A model generated the notes under the pieces. That model was given only the letters and a program-made list of their open reading frames with translations, was not told where the DNA came from and ran no database searches. Shown in pieces: positions 57,992-64,000 of a stretch of DNA of 64,000 nucleotides. Both the position numbers and the translations under genes were made by a program. Positions within the stretch are counted from its first letter, which is position 1, and each line of letters starts with the position of its first letter. This stretch comes from Vulcanimicrobiota bacterium (GTDB taxonomy: Bacteria; Vulcanimicrobiota; Vulcanimicrobiia; Vulcanimicrobiales; Vulcanimicrobiaceae). Location: assembly GCA_019235995.1 (NCBI GenBank), contig JAFAJV010000078.1, positions 1-64,000 of the forward strand. The letters run 5' to 3'.

Positions 57992-59422
57992 TTATTCGGT
58001 GTCGACCGGTTCGTTCGACGGCGGCTCGTGCAGGAAACGCGACCTCGGATACTTCACCTGGATCGGGACGAAGGCACGCGGCGTCTGCGTGAAGTCGAAG
58101 CTGTCGTCCAGCGAGGCCGCGCGCGCATCGGTGTAGCCCTTGTCCGCCGGTCCGATGTACGGGAGGTTGAACGTCTCCTCGATGAAGCGGAGGATGCTGC
58201 CGAACTCGTACTGCGTGTGGGAGACGTAGCCGGGATGACTCGGGGACGTTTCGCGCGAGTACGGTGAGATGATCAGGCACGGGACGCGTATGCCGAGTCC
58301 TCGATAATCCAGCTGCGGCGGCGGGGCGTTGTCGTACCAGCCGCCCCAATCGTCCCAGAGCAGAATGATCGCCGAAGTGTCCCAATACGGGCTCTCGCCG
58401 ATCGCGTTCACGACGTTGGCGACCCAGGAGGGGCCGAGATCGCTGTGGTCGCCCGGGTGGTCCGAGTCGGGCTTGCTGGGAGTGACCCAGCTCACCGAGG
58501 CCAAATTATTGCTGCCGGCATCCGTGAGCACCGTGGTCTCGGGTGAGATGATGTTGCGATGCCAGTCACGCCCGTAGCGGACGTGTCTTATCGCCTCGAA
58601 CGGCGACCAGAGCCCCGCGCCGATGTGCTGGGTCACGTAGTACTTCCACGACACGCCGGCATTGTCCATCACCGGCGCAAGCGTGGTGAACTGGTTGAAG
58701 CACGGGAACGGACCCTGGCTGTGGTGTTCCCTTCGAGTCTTCGTGATGTACGAGCTGGTGGTGCCCGGCGGCGAATCGCAGTCGCCCGGCGGGGCGCTCG
58801 GGTAGTCGACCTCGGCGTGGGACGGCTTGTTGCTGATGTTGTCGTTGCCGGCGACGAGCATCAGGTGCGCGGTGAAGCTGCCGCCGAACTCAGTCGGAAA
58901 CATCTCGTCGGCGAGCACGTACGTGTTGGCGAGGTCTAAGTACGGCTGGATCAGAGTGGGCTGCACGTACGCGTATGCGTCGTCGGCGCTGGTGTGGCCG
59001 AATCTCCAAAACCCATCCATGTTGCCGTTGTTCCAGCTCGCGATCGACGAGCGCCAATCGTGGCGCAGATCCGGCCCAACGAACGTGATCGGGTGGAGCG
59101 GCACCTGTTGATCGCCGGCCGGGCAGCCGGATCCCGAGCCCGGGCGCGGTCGCGCCGGCCGCGCGCCGCTTCTCGCGCCGCCTATACAGCCGAACGTCGG
59201 AGCGTTGGCGTTGGGGAACCCGGCGAAGAAATTCTCGAAGCTGCGATTCTCTTGCACGATCACGATGACGTGCGAGATGTATTGGCTGACGGGATGGCCG
59301 GCGGACGGGCGGGCGGCGGAGGCGGCCCGCTGCGGTGCGACGTCGGAGAGCGCGCCGTTCGTGCCGCATCCTGCGGCGGCAAACGCCAGCGACGCGACGA
59401 CCACCAAGCGTTTAGCAACCAT
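57992..59422 (-). CDS. Secreted lipoprotein-like phosphoesterase, paralogue 2
   Basis: 476 residues from ATG 59422, chosen because CGAGGAG lies 6 bases before it; an upstream in-frame TTG 59440 would bury the site. Lipobox-like AAAGC near residue 18. PF04185 signatures VIVIVQENRSFENFFAGFP and ILLWDDWGGWYDN, plus TPSKPDSDHPGDHSDLG. It shares most of its length with the gene at 43873 and ends in the same way (PVDTE), so the two are paralogues, but an Arg/Pro/Gly-rich insertion (ARSGARPARPRPGSGSG) near 85 is unique to it. Phosphoester hydrolysis outside the cell is inferred. Confidence 0.85.
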   Translation of the reverse strand: MVAKRLVVVASLAFAAAGCGTNGALSDVAPQRAASAARPSAGHPVSQYISHVIVIVQENRSFENFFAGFPNANAPTFGCIGGARSGARPARPRPGSGSGCPAGDQQVPLHPITFVGPDLRHDWRSSIASWNNGNMDGFWRFGHTSADDAYAYVQPTLIQPYLDLANTYVLADEMFPTEFGGSFTAHLMLVAGNDNISNKPSHAEVDYPSAPPGDCDSPPGTTSSYITKTRREHHSQGPFPCFNQFTTLAPVMDNAGVSWKYYVTQHIGAGLWSPFEAIRHVRYGRDWHRNIISPETTVLTDAGSNNLASVSWVTPSKPDSDHPGDHSDLGPSWVANVVNAIGESPYWDTSAIILLWDDWGGWYDNAPPPQLDYRGLGIRVPCLIISPYSRETSPSHPGYVSHTQYEFGSILRFIEETFNLPYIGPADKGYTDARAASLDDSFDFTQTPRAFVPIQVKYPRSRFLHEPPSNEPVDTE

Positions 59423-59511
59423 GGTTTCTCCTCGTAGCAACCGTTCCGCCGATACGGCAGGACGCGCTCTTCAAAGCGTTTTCTGCAGAGTCCTTGAGGC
59501 CATGCGCAGGG

Positions 59512-59578
59512 CCGGATGCACCGCCTGGCTGCCGAGCGGCAGGTCTCGCGCGAGCCCACAGGCTGGGGCATCCGCCGG
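59512..59578 (+). ncRNA. S6:S18-type ribosomal protein leader before rpsF
   Basis: CCGG-ATGC (59512-59519) pairs with GCAT-CCGG (59568-59571 and 59575-59578), leaving a bulged CCG (59572-59574) on the 3' side, which is the hallmark of the S6:S18 autoregulatory RNA. Inside are a CTGCC-GAGC-GGCAG hairpin and a GCCTG/CAGGC pairing. It ends 17 bases before the rpsF ATG. S6 with S18 would bind it to repress translation. Confidence 0.6.
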
Positions 59579-59595
59579 CGCGAACAAGGCGGCCG

Positions 59596-59946
59596 ATGAA
59601 TGACTACGAGGTAACCTATATTCTGCGGCCGTCGCTGGAAGAGGCCGAAGTCGAGGAGCGGGCCAACGCGATCGGCGAGATCGTCAAGGGCCAGGGCGGT
59701 GAAGTCTCCGCGATCGAGCGGCTGGGCAAGAAGCGGCTCGCGTACGAGATCAAAGACGTCCGCGAGGGCAACTACGTCGTGATGCAGTTCAAAAGCGAGC
59801 CCGGCGTCTCCAAGGAATTGGAACGGCAGTTGAAACTGCACGACGACGTGTTGCGCGCGCTCGTCGTGCGCTTGGACGCCAAGATGCGGACGCACATGGC
59901 GGCGCTGGCGGCCGCCGCGCCCCCCACGCCTGCCCCATCCGCGTAA
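59596..59946 (+). CDS. rpsF: 30S ribosomal protein S6
   Basis: 116 residues from ATG 59596. NDYEVTYILRPSLEEAEVEERANAIGEIV, GKKRLAYEIKDVREGNYVVMQFKSEPGVSKELERQLKLHDDVLRALVVRLD are diagnostic of S6. An Ala/Pro-rich tail (AALAAAAPPTPAPSA) follows the fold. It binds S18 and the 16S central domain. ssb follows, as in most bacteria, but rpsR (S18) does not: the gene after ssb lies on the opposite strand. The upstream leader suggests autoregulation. Confidence 0.96.
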   Translation: MNDYEVTYILRPSLEEAEVEERANAIGEIVKGQGGEVSAIERLGKKRLAYEIKDVREGNYVVMQFKSEPGVSKELERQLKLHDDVLRALVVRLDAKMRTHMAALAAAAPPTPAPSA

Positions 59947-60043
59947 AGGACGGCCGTTCGGCAACATCTGTGCCATACAGGTGACACTCGCCGGGCGTAA
60001 TCTCGTATCGAGCTGGAGTTAAATCGGCGAAAGAGAGTGGAGT

Positions 60044-60514
60044 ATGTCAGCCTCGTTCAATAAGGTGATCTTGGTCGGAAATCTCACCCGCGACCCCGAG
60101 ATTCGCTATGTCAACTCGGGCTCCGCGGTCACGAAGTTTCGGATCGCCGTCAACCCGAACAAGCGCGACGCGAAGCCGGAGGACACGATGTACGTGGACG
60201 TCGTGGCCTGGGAGCGGCTGGCCGAGACCTGCAACACGTATCTCAAGAAGGGCAGCCCAGTGCTCGTCGAGGGTCGCCTCTCGATCCGCTCTTACGACGA
60301 CACCAAGCTGAAGGACGAGAGCGGACAGCCGATTCGGCGCACCGCGACCGAGGTCGTGATCTCCGGAATGCAGATGCTTTCGTCGCGCCGCGACGACGCG
60401 GAAGCGGGTGATCGCGGTTTCAACGGCGGCGGACGCAGCCACGCCCCGGCTCAGGCGCCGGCCGGCGGCTCCGATGCTCTCGGCGACGAGCTCGAAGACG
60501 AGATCCCGTTCTGA
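60044..60514 (+). CDS. ssb: Single-stranded DNA-binding protein
   Basis: 156 residues from ATG 60044, with GTGGAG just upstream. OB fold (about 1-110): FNKVILVGNLTRDPEIRYVNSGSAVTKFRIAVN, DVVAWERLAETCNTYLKKGSPVLVEGRLSIRSY and the EVVISGMQML strand. The tail is Gly/Ala/Pro-rich and ends in the acidic DELEDEIPF, the site that recruits repair and replication partners. Usually sits between rpsF and rpsR; rpsR is absent here. Confidence 0.97.
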   Translation: MSASFNKVILVGNLTRDPEIRYVNSGSAVTKFRIAVNPNKRDAKPEDTMYVDVVAWERLAETCNTYLKKGSPVLVEGRLSIRSYDDTKLKDESGQPIRRTATEVVISGMQMLSSRRDDAEAGDRGFNGGGRSHAPAQAPAGGSDALGDELEDEIPF

Positions 60515-60524
60515 TCTAAAAAGC

Positions 60525-60872
60525 TTACGACTTCGGGTACTGACGAAGCCCGATGGGCGTTCCATCTGGATCCTTGACGATCGCGACCAATAGCCCGTTG
60601 GCGACGTCGGTGACGTCCTTTACCTTCTCCGCTCCGGCTGCTAGGAGGGTCGCCAGCGCACCGTTGATATCGCTGACGTCCACGTATGCGAGCGCACCCG
60701 ATATCCCGGGTTGTGCCGCGGCGGGGACGAGGCCGATCTCTACGTCGCCGGTTTTGAAGCCGACATAGTATCCGCTCTCGGCGTAAGGCTCGGTACCGAG
60801 CCAGGCCGTGAAGAGTTTCGTTGCCCTCGGCACGTCCGAGGCCGGGTAGACGATGAGACAAACCGCGTTCAC
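60525..60872 (-). CDS. VOC-superfamily (glyoxalase/bleomycin-resistance-like) protein
   Basis: 115 residues from ATG 60872. One beta-alpha-beta-beta-beta pair set of the VOC fold: VCLIVYPASDVPRATKLFTAWLG at the start, YVGFKTGDVEIGLVP, then AYVDVSDINGALATLLAAGAEKVKDV and VAIVKDPDGTPIGLRQYP at the end. Classic metal ligands of glyoxalase I are not evident, so it may be a binding protein or a non-metal enzyme. It sits in the place where rpsR normally follows ssb. Ligand unknown. Confidence 0.82.
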   Translation of the reverse strand: MNAVCLIVYPASDVPRATKLFTAWLGTEPYAESGYYVGFKTGDVEIGLVPAAAQPGISGALAYVDVSDINGALATLLAAGAEKVKDVTDVANGLLVAIVKDPDGTPIGLRQYPKS

Positions 60873-60955
60873 TGTGCGCTCCTATCTTAAAAAGGCTTGC
60901 CAGTCTGACGGAGTACGGCGAGCAAATGTGACTCGTTCGCCGAAAGAAAAGATTC

Positions 60956-61615
60956 ATGCTTCCGACGCCCGATCCCAAGCGCCGTCCGCTCGCCACACGC
61001 GAGCGCGGCTGGGCGAAGGCGTTCGCACGCGGGCTCAACTCCGCCGGAATCTCGCCGGATGTGGTTTCGATAATGAGCCTCGTCTTTGCCGTAGGGGCCG
61101 CCGCCGCGTTGTGGGCGAGCGGGCGGAGCGGCGGGGCCGCACGCGCTCTCGAGTTGCTCGCGGCGGCCGCGCTGATCCAGCTGCGCCTGCTCTGCAACAT
61201 GCTCGACGGCATGGTCGCCGTCGAAGGCGGCCACGCGACGCCGCACGGCGAGCTCTTCAACGACATGCCCGACCGCTTTGCCGACCTCGCGATACTGGTC
61301 GGCGCCGGCTACTCGTTGACCGCATTCGCCTGGGGCAGCACGCTCGGATGGATCGCCGGCGTGCTCGCCGTCCTCACCGCCTACGCGCGCGTGCTCGGCG
61401 CATCAATGGGTGCGCGTCACTACTTCATCGGTCCGATGGCCAAGCCACAGCGCATGGCCGTGCTGACGGTCGCGTGCGTGCTCTCCGCCTTCGAGCCGGT
61501 GGTCGGCTGGCGCGGACAGATCGTGGCGCTCGCGCTGGCGATCGTCGCGGTCGGCTCGCTGGTGACGCTGATCCGGCGCACGCTCTGCATCGTCGCCGAG
61601 GTCGACGCACGTTGA
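60956..61615 (+). CDS. CDP-alcohol phosphatidyltransferase family protein with a variant motif
   Basis: 219 residues and about five hydrophobic segments. The family motif D-x2-DG-x2-AR-x8-G-x3-D-x3-D reads CNMLDGMVAVEGGHATPHGELFNDMPDRFAD, that is Asn replaces the first Asp, VA replaces AR and Asn-Asp occupies the third region, while the DG and a final Asp remain. It could still bind CDP-alcohol, or may use another head group or be a paralogue with changed chemistry. It is in an operon with plsC and cdsA, and the overlap TTGA links it to plsC, supporting a role in phospholipid head-group synthesis. Confidence 0.78.
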   Translation: MLPTPDPKRRPLATRERGWAKAFARGLNSAGISPDVVSIMSLVFAVGAAAALWASGRSGGAARALELLAAAALIQLRLLCNMLDGMVAVEGGHATPHGELFNDMPDRFADLAILVGAGYSLTAFAWGSTLGWIAGVLAVLTAYARVLGASMGARHYFIGPMAKPQRMAVLTVACVLSAFEPVVGWRGQIVALALAIVAVGSLVTLIRRTLCIVAEVDAR

Positions 61616-62238
61616 CCCTGCGACGGTTCGCCGGCGTGATCGCGGCGGGCGCACGGCTGATCAGCGGCGTGCAGGTGAGCTGGCGCGGCGGCCGGCCTCC
61701 CGCGCGCCAGAGCGTCTTTTTCGCCAATCACACGAGCCATCTCGACTTCGTCGTGCTGTGGTCGTCGCTGCCGCGAGCGATGCGAAGACGGACGCGCCCC
61801 GTCGCCGCGCAGGATTACTGGCATCACGGGCTGCGCCGCACGCTCGCGGTGGACGTGTTCAACGCGATTCTCGTGCCGCGCGGGCACGGGCAGGCGAGCC
61901 GCGAAGCGAGCGCGCGCGACACGATCGACCGCATCGTCAACGACATGGGCGATCGATACTCGCTGATCATCTTTCCCGAGGGAACTCGCGGAACCGGAGA
62001 GGCCGTGGGGCCGTTCAAGAGCGGGCTCTACTATCTCTGCCTGCGAAAGCCGGAGCTCGCGTTGATTCCGGCCTACATCGAAAACCTAAACCGAATCCTG
62101 CCGAAGGGAGAGTTCCTGCCCGTGCCGTTCATCAGCCGCGTCACGTTCGGCCCGTCGTCGTTCATCGAATCGTCGGAGTCAAAGGAGCACTTTCTCGCGC
62201 GCATGCGCGACGCGCTCTGCGCGCTGCAGCCGCGATGA
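61612..62238 (+). CDS. plsC: 1-acyl-glycerol-3-phosphate acyltransferase family protein
   Basis: 208 residues from TTG 61612, overlapping the previous stop. The family's two motifs are NHTSHLDF (catalytic NHxxxxD) and IIFPEGTRGTGEAVGPFKSGLYYL (FPEGTR). Both are complete; a hydrophobic N-terminus (RFAGVIAAGARLISGVQV) suggests membrane association. Adds a second acyl chain to lysophosphatidate or a related acceptor. Frame is open upstream but belongs to the preceding gene. Followed by cdsA with a 4-base overlap. Confidence 0.88.
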   Translation: MTLRRFAGVIAAGARLISGVQVSWRGGRPPARQSVFFANHTSHLDFVVLWSSLPRAMRRRTRPVAAQDYWHHGLRRTLAVDVFNAILVPRGHGQASREASARDTIDRIVNDMGDRYSLIIFPEGTRGTGEAVGPFKSGLYYLCLRKPELALIPAYIENLNRILPKGEFLPVPFISRVTFGPSSFIESSESKEHFLARMRDALCALQPR

Positions 62239-63191
62239 CGCTTGCCGGGCACCGGATCGACCCGCAGCTGGCCGACGCGTTCGGCGGCGTCCTCGCCGTG
62301 CTGGCGCTCGCGACGCTCGCCGGCCTTGCGCTCAAACTCGTCGTTCGCACGGAATCCGCGCGCGCCACGGTGGACAACGCCAACGCGCGGATTCGGACGT
62401 GGTGGGTTCTCTGCGTCATCTTCGGACTCACGCTGGTCATCGGCCCGACCGGCTCGCTCGTGCTCTTCGGCCTCATGTCGTTCTTGGCGCTGCGCGAATA
62501 CATCACGCTCGTCGCGACGCGCCGGGCCGACCATCACACCCTCTTCTGGACGTTCTTCATCTTCACGCCGCTGCAGTACTTTCTGCTCGGCCTGCGCTGG
62601 TCCGGCTTCGTGATCGTGATCCCCGTCTACGCGTTTCTGTTCTTACCCGCGGTCATGGCGCTGGCGGGCGACACGCGGTCGTTCCTCGAGCGCGCCGCCA
62701 AAATTCAATGGGGCCTGATGATCTGCGTATACTGCCTCAGCTACGCGCCGGCGCTCTACATGCTCGACATCCCCGGCTACGGACCGGACGCGAAGCTGCT
62801 GCTCTACCTCGTGATCGTCGATCAGGCGAGCGATGTTTTGCAGTACGTGTGGGGCAAGCTCCTGGGACGGCACAAGATCGCGCCCACCGTCAGCCCGAAC
62901 AAGACGTGGGAGGGTTTTGTCGGCGGCATCGTGAGCGCGACGGCGATCGGCACGGCGCTATGGTGGATGACGCCGTTCACCCCGCTCGTGTCCGCGGCGG
63001 TCTCGCTGCTCATCACGCTGCTCGGGTTCGCGGGAGGGCTCGTGTTCTCGGCGATCAAGCGCGATAGCGGCGTGAAGGACTACGGGACGATCGTCCAGGG
63101 ACACGGCGGCATCCTCGATCGGATGGATTCGCTGATCTTCGCCGCACCGGTGTTCTTCCACGTGGTACGGTTCTTCTACGCGTTGAAATAG
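62235..63191 (+). CDS. cdsA: Phosphatidate cytidylyltransferase
   Basis: 318 residues from ATG 62235, many membrane helices (about eight). The signature near the C-terminus is intact: SAIKRDSGVKDYGTIVQGHGGILDRMDSLIFAAP (S..KR...KD......HGG..DR.DS). It makes CDP-diacylglycerol, the branch point for phospholipids. With the preceding two genes it forms a three-gene lipid operon: CDP-alcohol transferase, acyltransferase, cytidylyltransferase, an order reported in some diderm bacteria for a non-standard CdsA. The stop lies 9 bases before the peptidase start. Confidence 0.93.
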   Translation: MTLAGHRIDPQLADAFGGVLAVLALATLAGLALKLVVRTESARATVDNANARIRTWWVLCVIFGLTLVIGPTGSLVLFGLMSFLALREYITLVATRRADHHTLFWTFFIFTPLQYFLLGLRWSGFVIVIPVYAFLFLPAVMALAGDTRSFLERAAKIQWGLMICVYCLSYAPALYMLDIPGYGPDAKLLLYLVIVDQASDVLQYVWGKLLGRHKIAPTVSPNKTWEGFVGGIVSATAIGTALWWMTPFTPLVSAAVSLLITLLGFAGGLVFSAIKRDSGVKDYGTIVQGHGGILDRMDSLIFAAPVFFHVVRFFYALK

Positions 63192-63200
63192 GGAGACGCC

Positions 63201-64000
63201 ATGACCCATAGGCAGATCATTCCGGGAAGCGAGCGTTCGCCTCTGCCGGGCTCCCAGGTTCTGGGCGACGCGGACCCGACGCAGGAGGCCACGGTCACCG
63301 TGTTCCTGCGTTCGAAGCGCGCCGGCGTGCCTGCGCCCGGCACGCTGTCGCGCGTGGAGTTCGCCGATCGGTACGGCGCCGACCCCGCCGACGTCGCATC
63401 GGTCGAGGCCTTCGCGCGGGCGCACGGGCTCGCCGTCGTCGAGAGCAGCTCCGGACGGCGCAGCGTCGTGCTGCGCGGAACCGTCGCACGGCTCAGCGCC
63501 GCGTTCGGCGTGACGCTGAAACGCTGCCAGGCCGACGGCGTGATGTACCGGGGCCGCGAGGGCGGCATCACCGTGCCGGCCGACATCGCAGGTGCCGTCG
63601 TGGCGGTGCTCGGGCTGGACGACCGTCCCCAGGCCGCCGCGCGCGTCCGCATCGCGGCGAAGCCGATCGCGTCGTTTACGCCGTCCCAGGTCGCCGAGCT
63701 CTACGACTTTCCATCCGGCGTGGACGGAACCGGCCAGTCCATCGGCATCGTCGAGCTCGGCGGCGGCTTTAGTCAAGCCGACTTCGCGTCCTATCTCTCG
63801 GGCCTTGGCATCACGGCGCAAACCGTCACCATCGTGACGATCGACGGCGCCGGCAGCGCGCCCGGCCAAGATCAGAACGCCGACGTCGAGGTCATGCTCG
63901 ACGCGGAGGTCGCCGGCTCCGTCGCTCCGGGAGCGCGCATCGCCATGTACTTCGCGCCGAACAGCGACCAGGGATTCCTCGACGCCGTGACCACGGCGAT
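63201..64000 (+). CDS. S53 (kumamolisin/sedolisin) peptidase, N-terminal part, truncated by window end
   Basis: Open from ATG 63201, with GGGAGACGCC upstream, to the window end (266 codons). The pro-kumamolisin activation domain occupies about 1-150 (TVFLRSKRAGVPAPGTLSRVEFADRYG). The peptidase domain begins ASFTPSQVAELYDFPSGVDGTGQSIGIVELGGGF, and the first catalytic pair Glu-x3-Asp (DVEVMLDAEVAGSVAPGARIAMYFAP) is visible; the Ser in SGTS would lie outside. No signal peptide is seen, so export may be atypical. Acid-active serine-carboxyl peptidase is the family function. Confidence 0.9.
   Translation, partial: MTHRQIIPGSERSPLPGSQVLGDADPTQEATVTVFLRSKRAGVPAPGTLSRVEFADRYGADPADVASVEAFARAHGLAVVESSSGRRSVVLRGTVARLSAAFGVTLKRCQADGVMYRGREGGITVPADIAGAVVAVLGLDDRPQAAARVRIAAKPIASFTPSQVAELYDFPSGVDGTGQSIGIVELGGGFSQADFASYLSGLGITAQTVTIVTIDGAGSAPGQDQNADVEVMLDAEVAGSVAPGARIAMYFAPNSDQGFLDAVTTA

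Noticed and set aside
1-64000. CRISPR array, insertion sequence, integrase or phage genes
   Set aside because: No direct-repeat array with regular spacing, no transposase, integrase or phage structural protein was recognised.

Overview
The window is a high-GC, gene-dense piece of chromosome from a diderm (outer-membrane) bacterium. An outer-membrane TonB-dependent receptor, SecDF, several lipoproteins and an envelope phosphatase show the diderm envelope. The SOS boxes beside lexA are of the Gram-positive/terrabacterial type (CGAAC-N4-GTTYG). Together with the gene content, this fits a diderm lineage on the Terrabacteria side such as Eremiobacterota (WPS-2). That assignment is inference; no rRNA or tRNA gene was seen in the window.

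Layout: 1-8.9 kb holds a truncated TonB-dependent receptor, secreted proteins of unknown role, a divergent LysM-protein/lexA pair with two SOS boxes, an orphan PTS EIIC with a PLP lyase-like protein, and an FHA protein. 8.9-17.6 kb is a chain of coupled genes: panC-coaBC-coaX (pantothenate to CoA), dusB, then an aminotransferase, an SRPBCC protein, a methyltransferase, an acyl-ACP-reductase-like protein and a protein of the type labelled quinate 5-dehydrogenase. 17.7-24.3 kb is housekeeping (greA, lysS, acid phosphatase, truA, rplM-rpsI, a DUF3810-like membrane protein) and a minus-strand WxxGxW-repeat secreted protein.

24.5-36.8 kb is a single-direction flagellar-type type III secretion cluster: mini FlgB-like, FlgC, FliE, a FliF carrying a FliG-middle-like tail, FliH, short FliI, lytic transglycosylase, an unknown possibly FliK-like protein, a FlgG-like rod protein, FliM, FliN, FliP, (metF), FliQ, FliR, FlhB, FlhA. 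Separate fliG, fliJ, fliO, mot, che, hook and filament genes are not in the window, and several components are shortened. This is the best candidate for an unusual system here.

36.8-46.6 kb holds a cupin, a sodium:solute symporter, secDF, a HIRAN/RecQ-like helicase colonised by short dispersed repeats, a secreted phosphoesterase and a clostripain-like peptidase whose ribosome-binding site is buried in a hairpin. 46.8-50.4 kb encodes an SdhA-SdhB-CCG-subunit (type E) succinate dehydrogenase/fumarate reductase. 50.4-60.9 kb has small envelope proteins, apt, rel, a TauE-like permease, two tandem paralogous lipoproteins, a second phosphoesterase, rpsF with an S6:S18-type leader, ssb and a VOC protein. 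60.9-64 kb is a phospholipid trio (CDP-alcohol phosphotransferase, PlsC, CdsA) followed by a truncated S53 peptidase.

Most plus-strand genes overlap by 1-14 bases (ATGA, GTGA, TTGA), implying translational coupling. In several tightly packed genes (truA, the DUF3810-like protein, the helicase, the TauE protein, a small zinc-ribbon ORF) the conserved N-terminus lies upstream of any ATG/GTG/TTG, so their starts are given as uncertain non-canonical codons.
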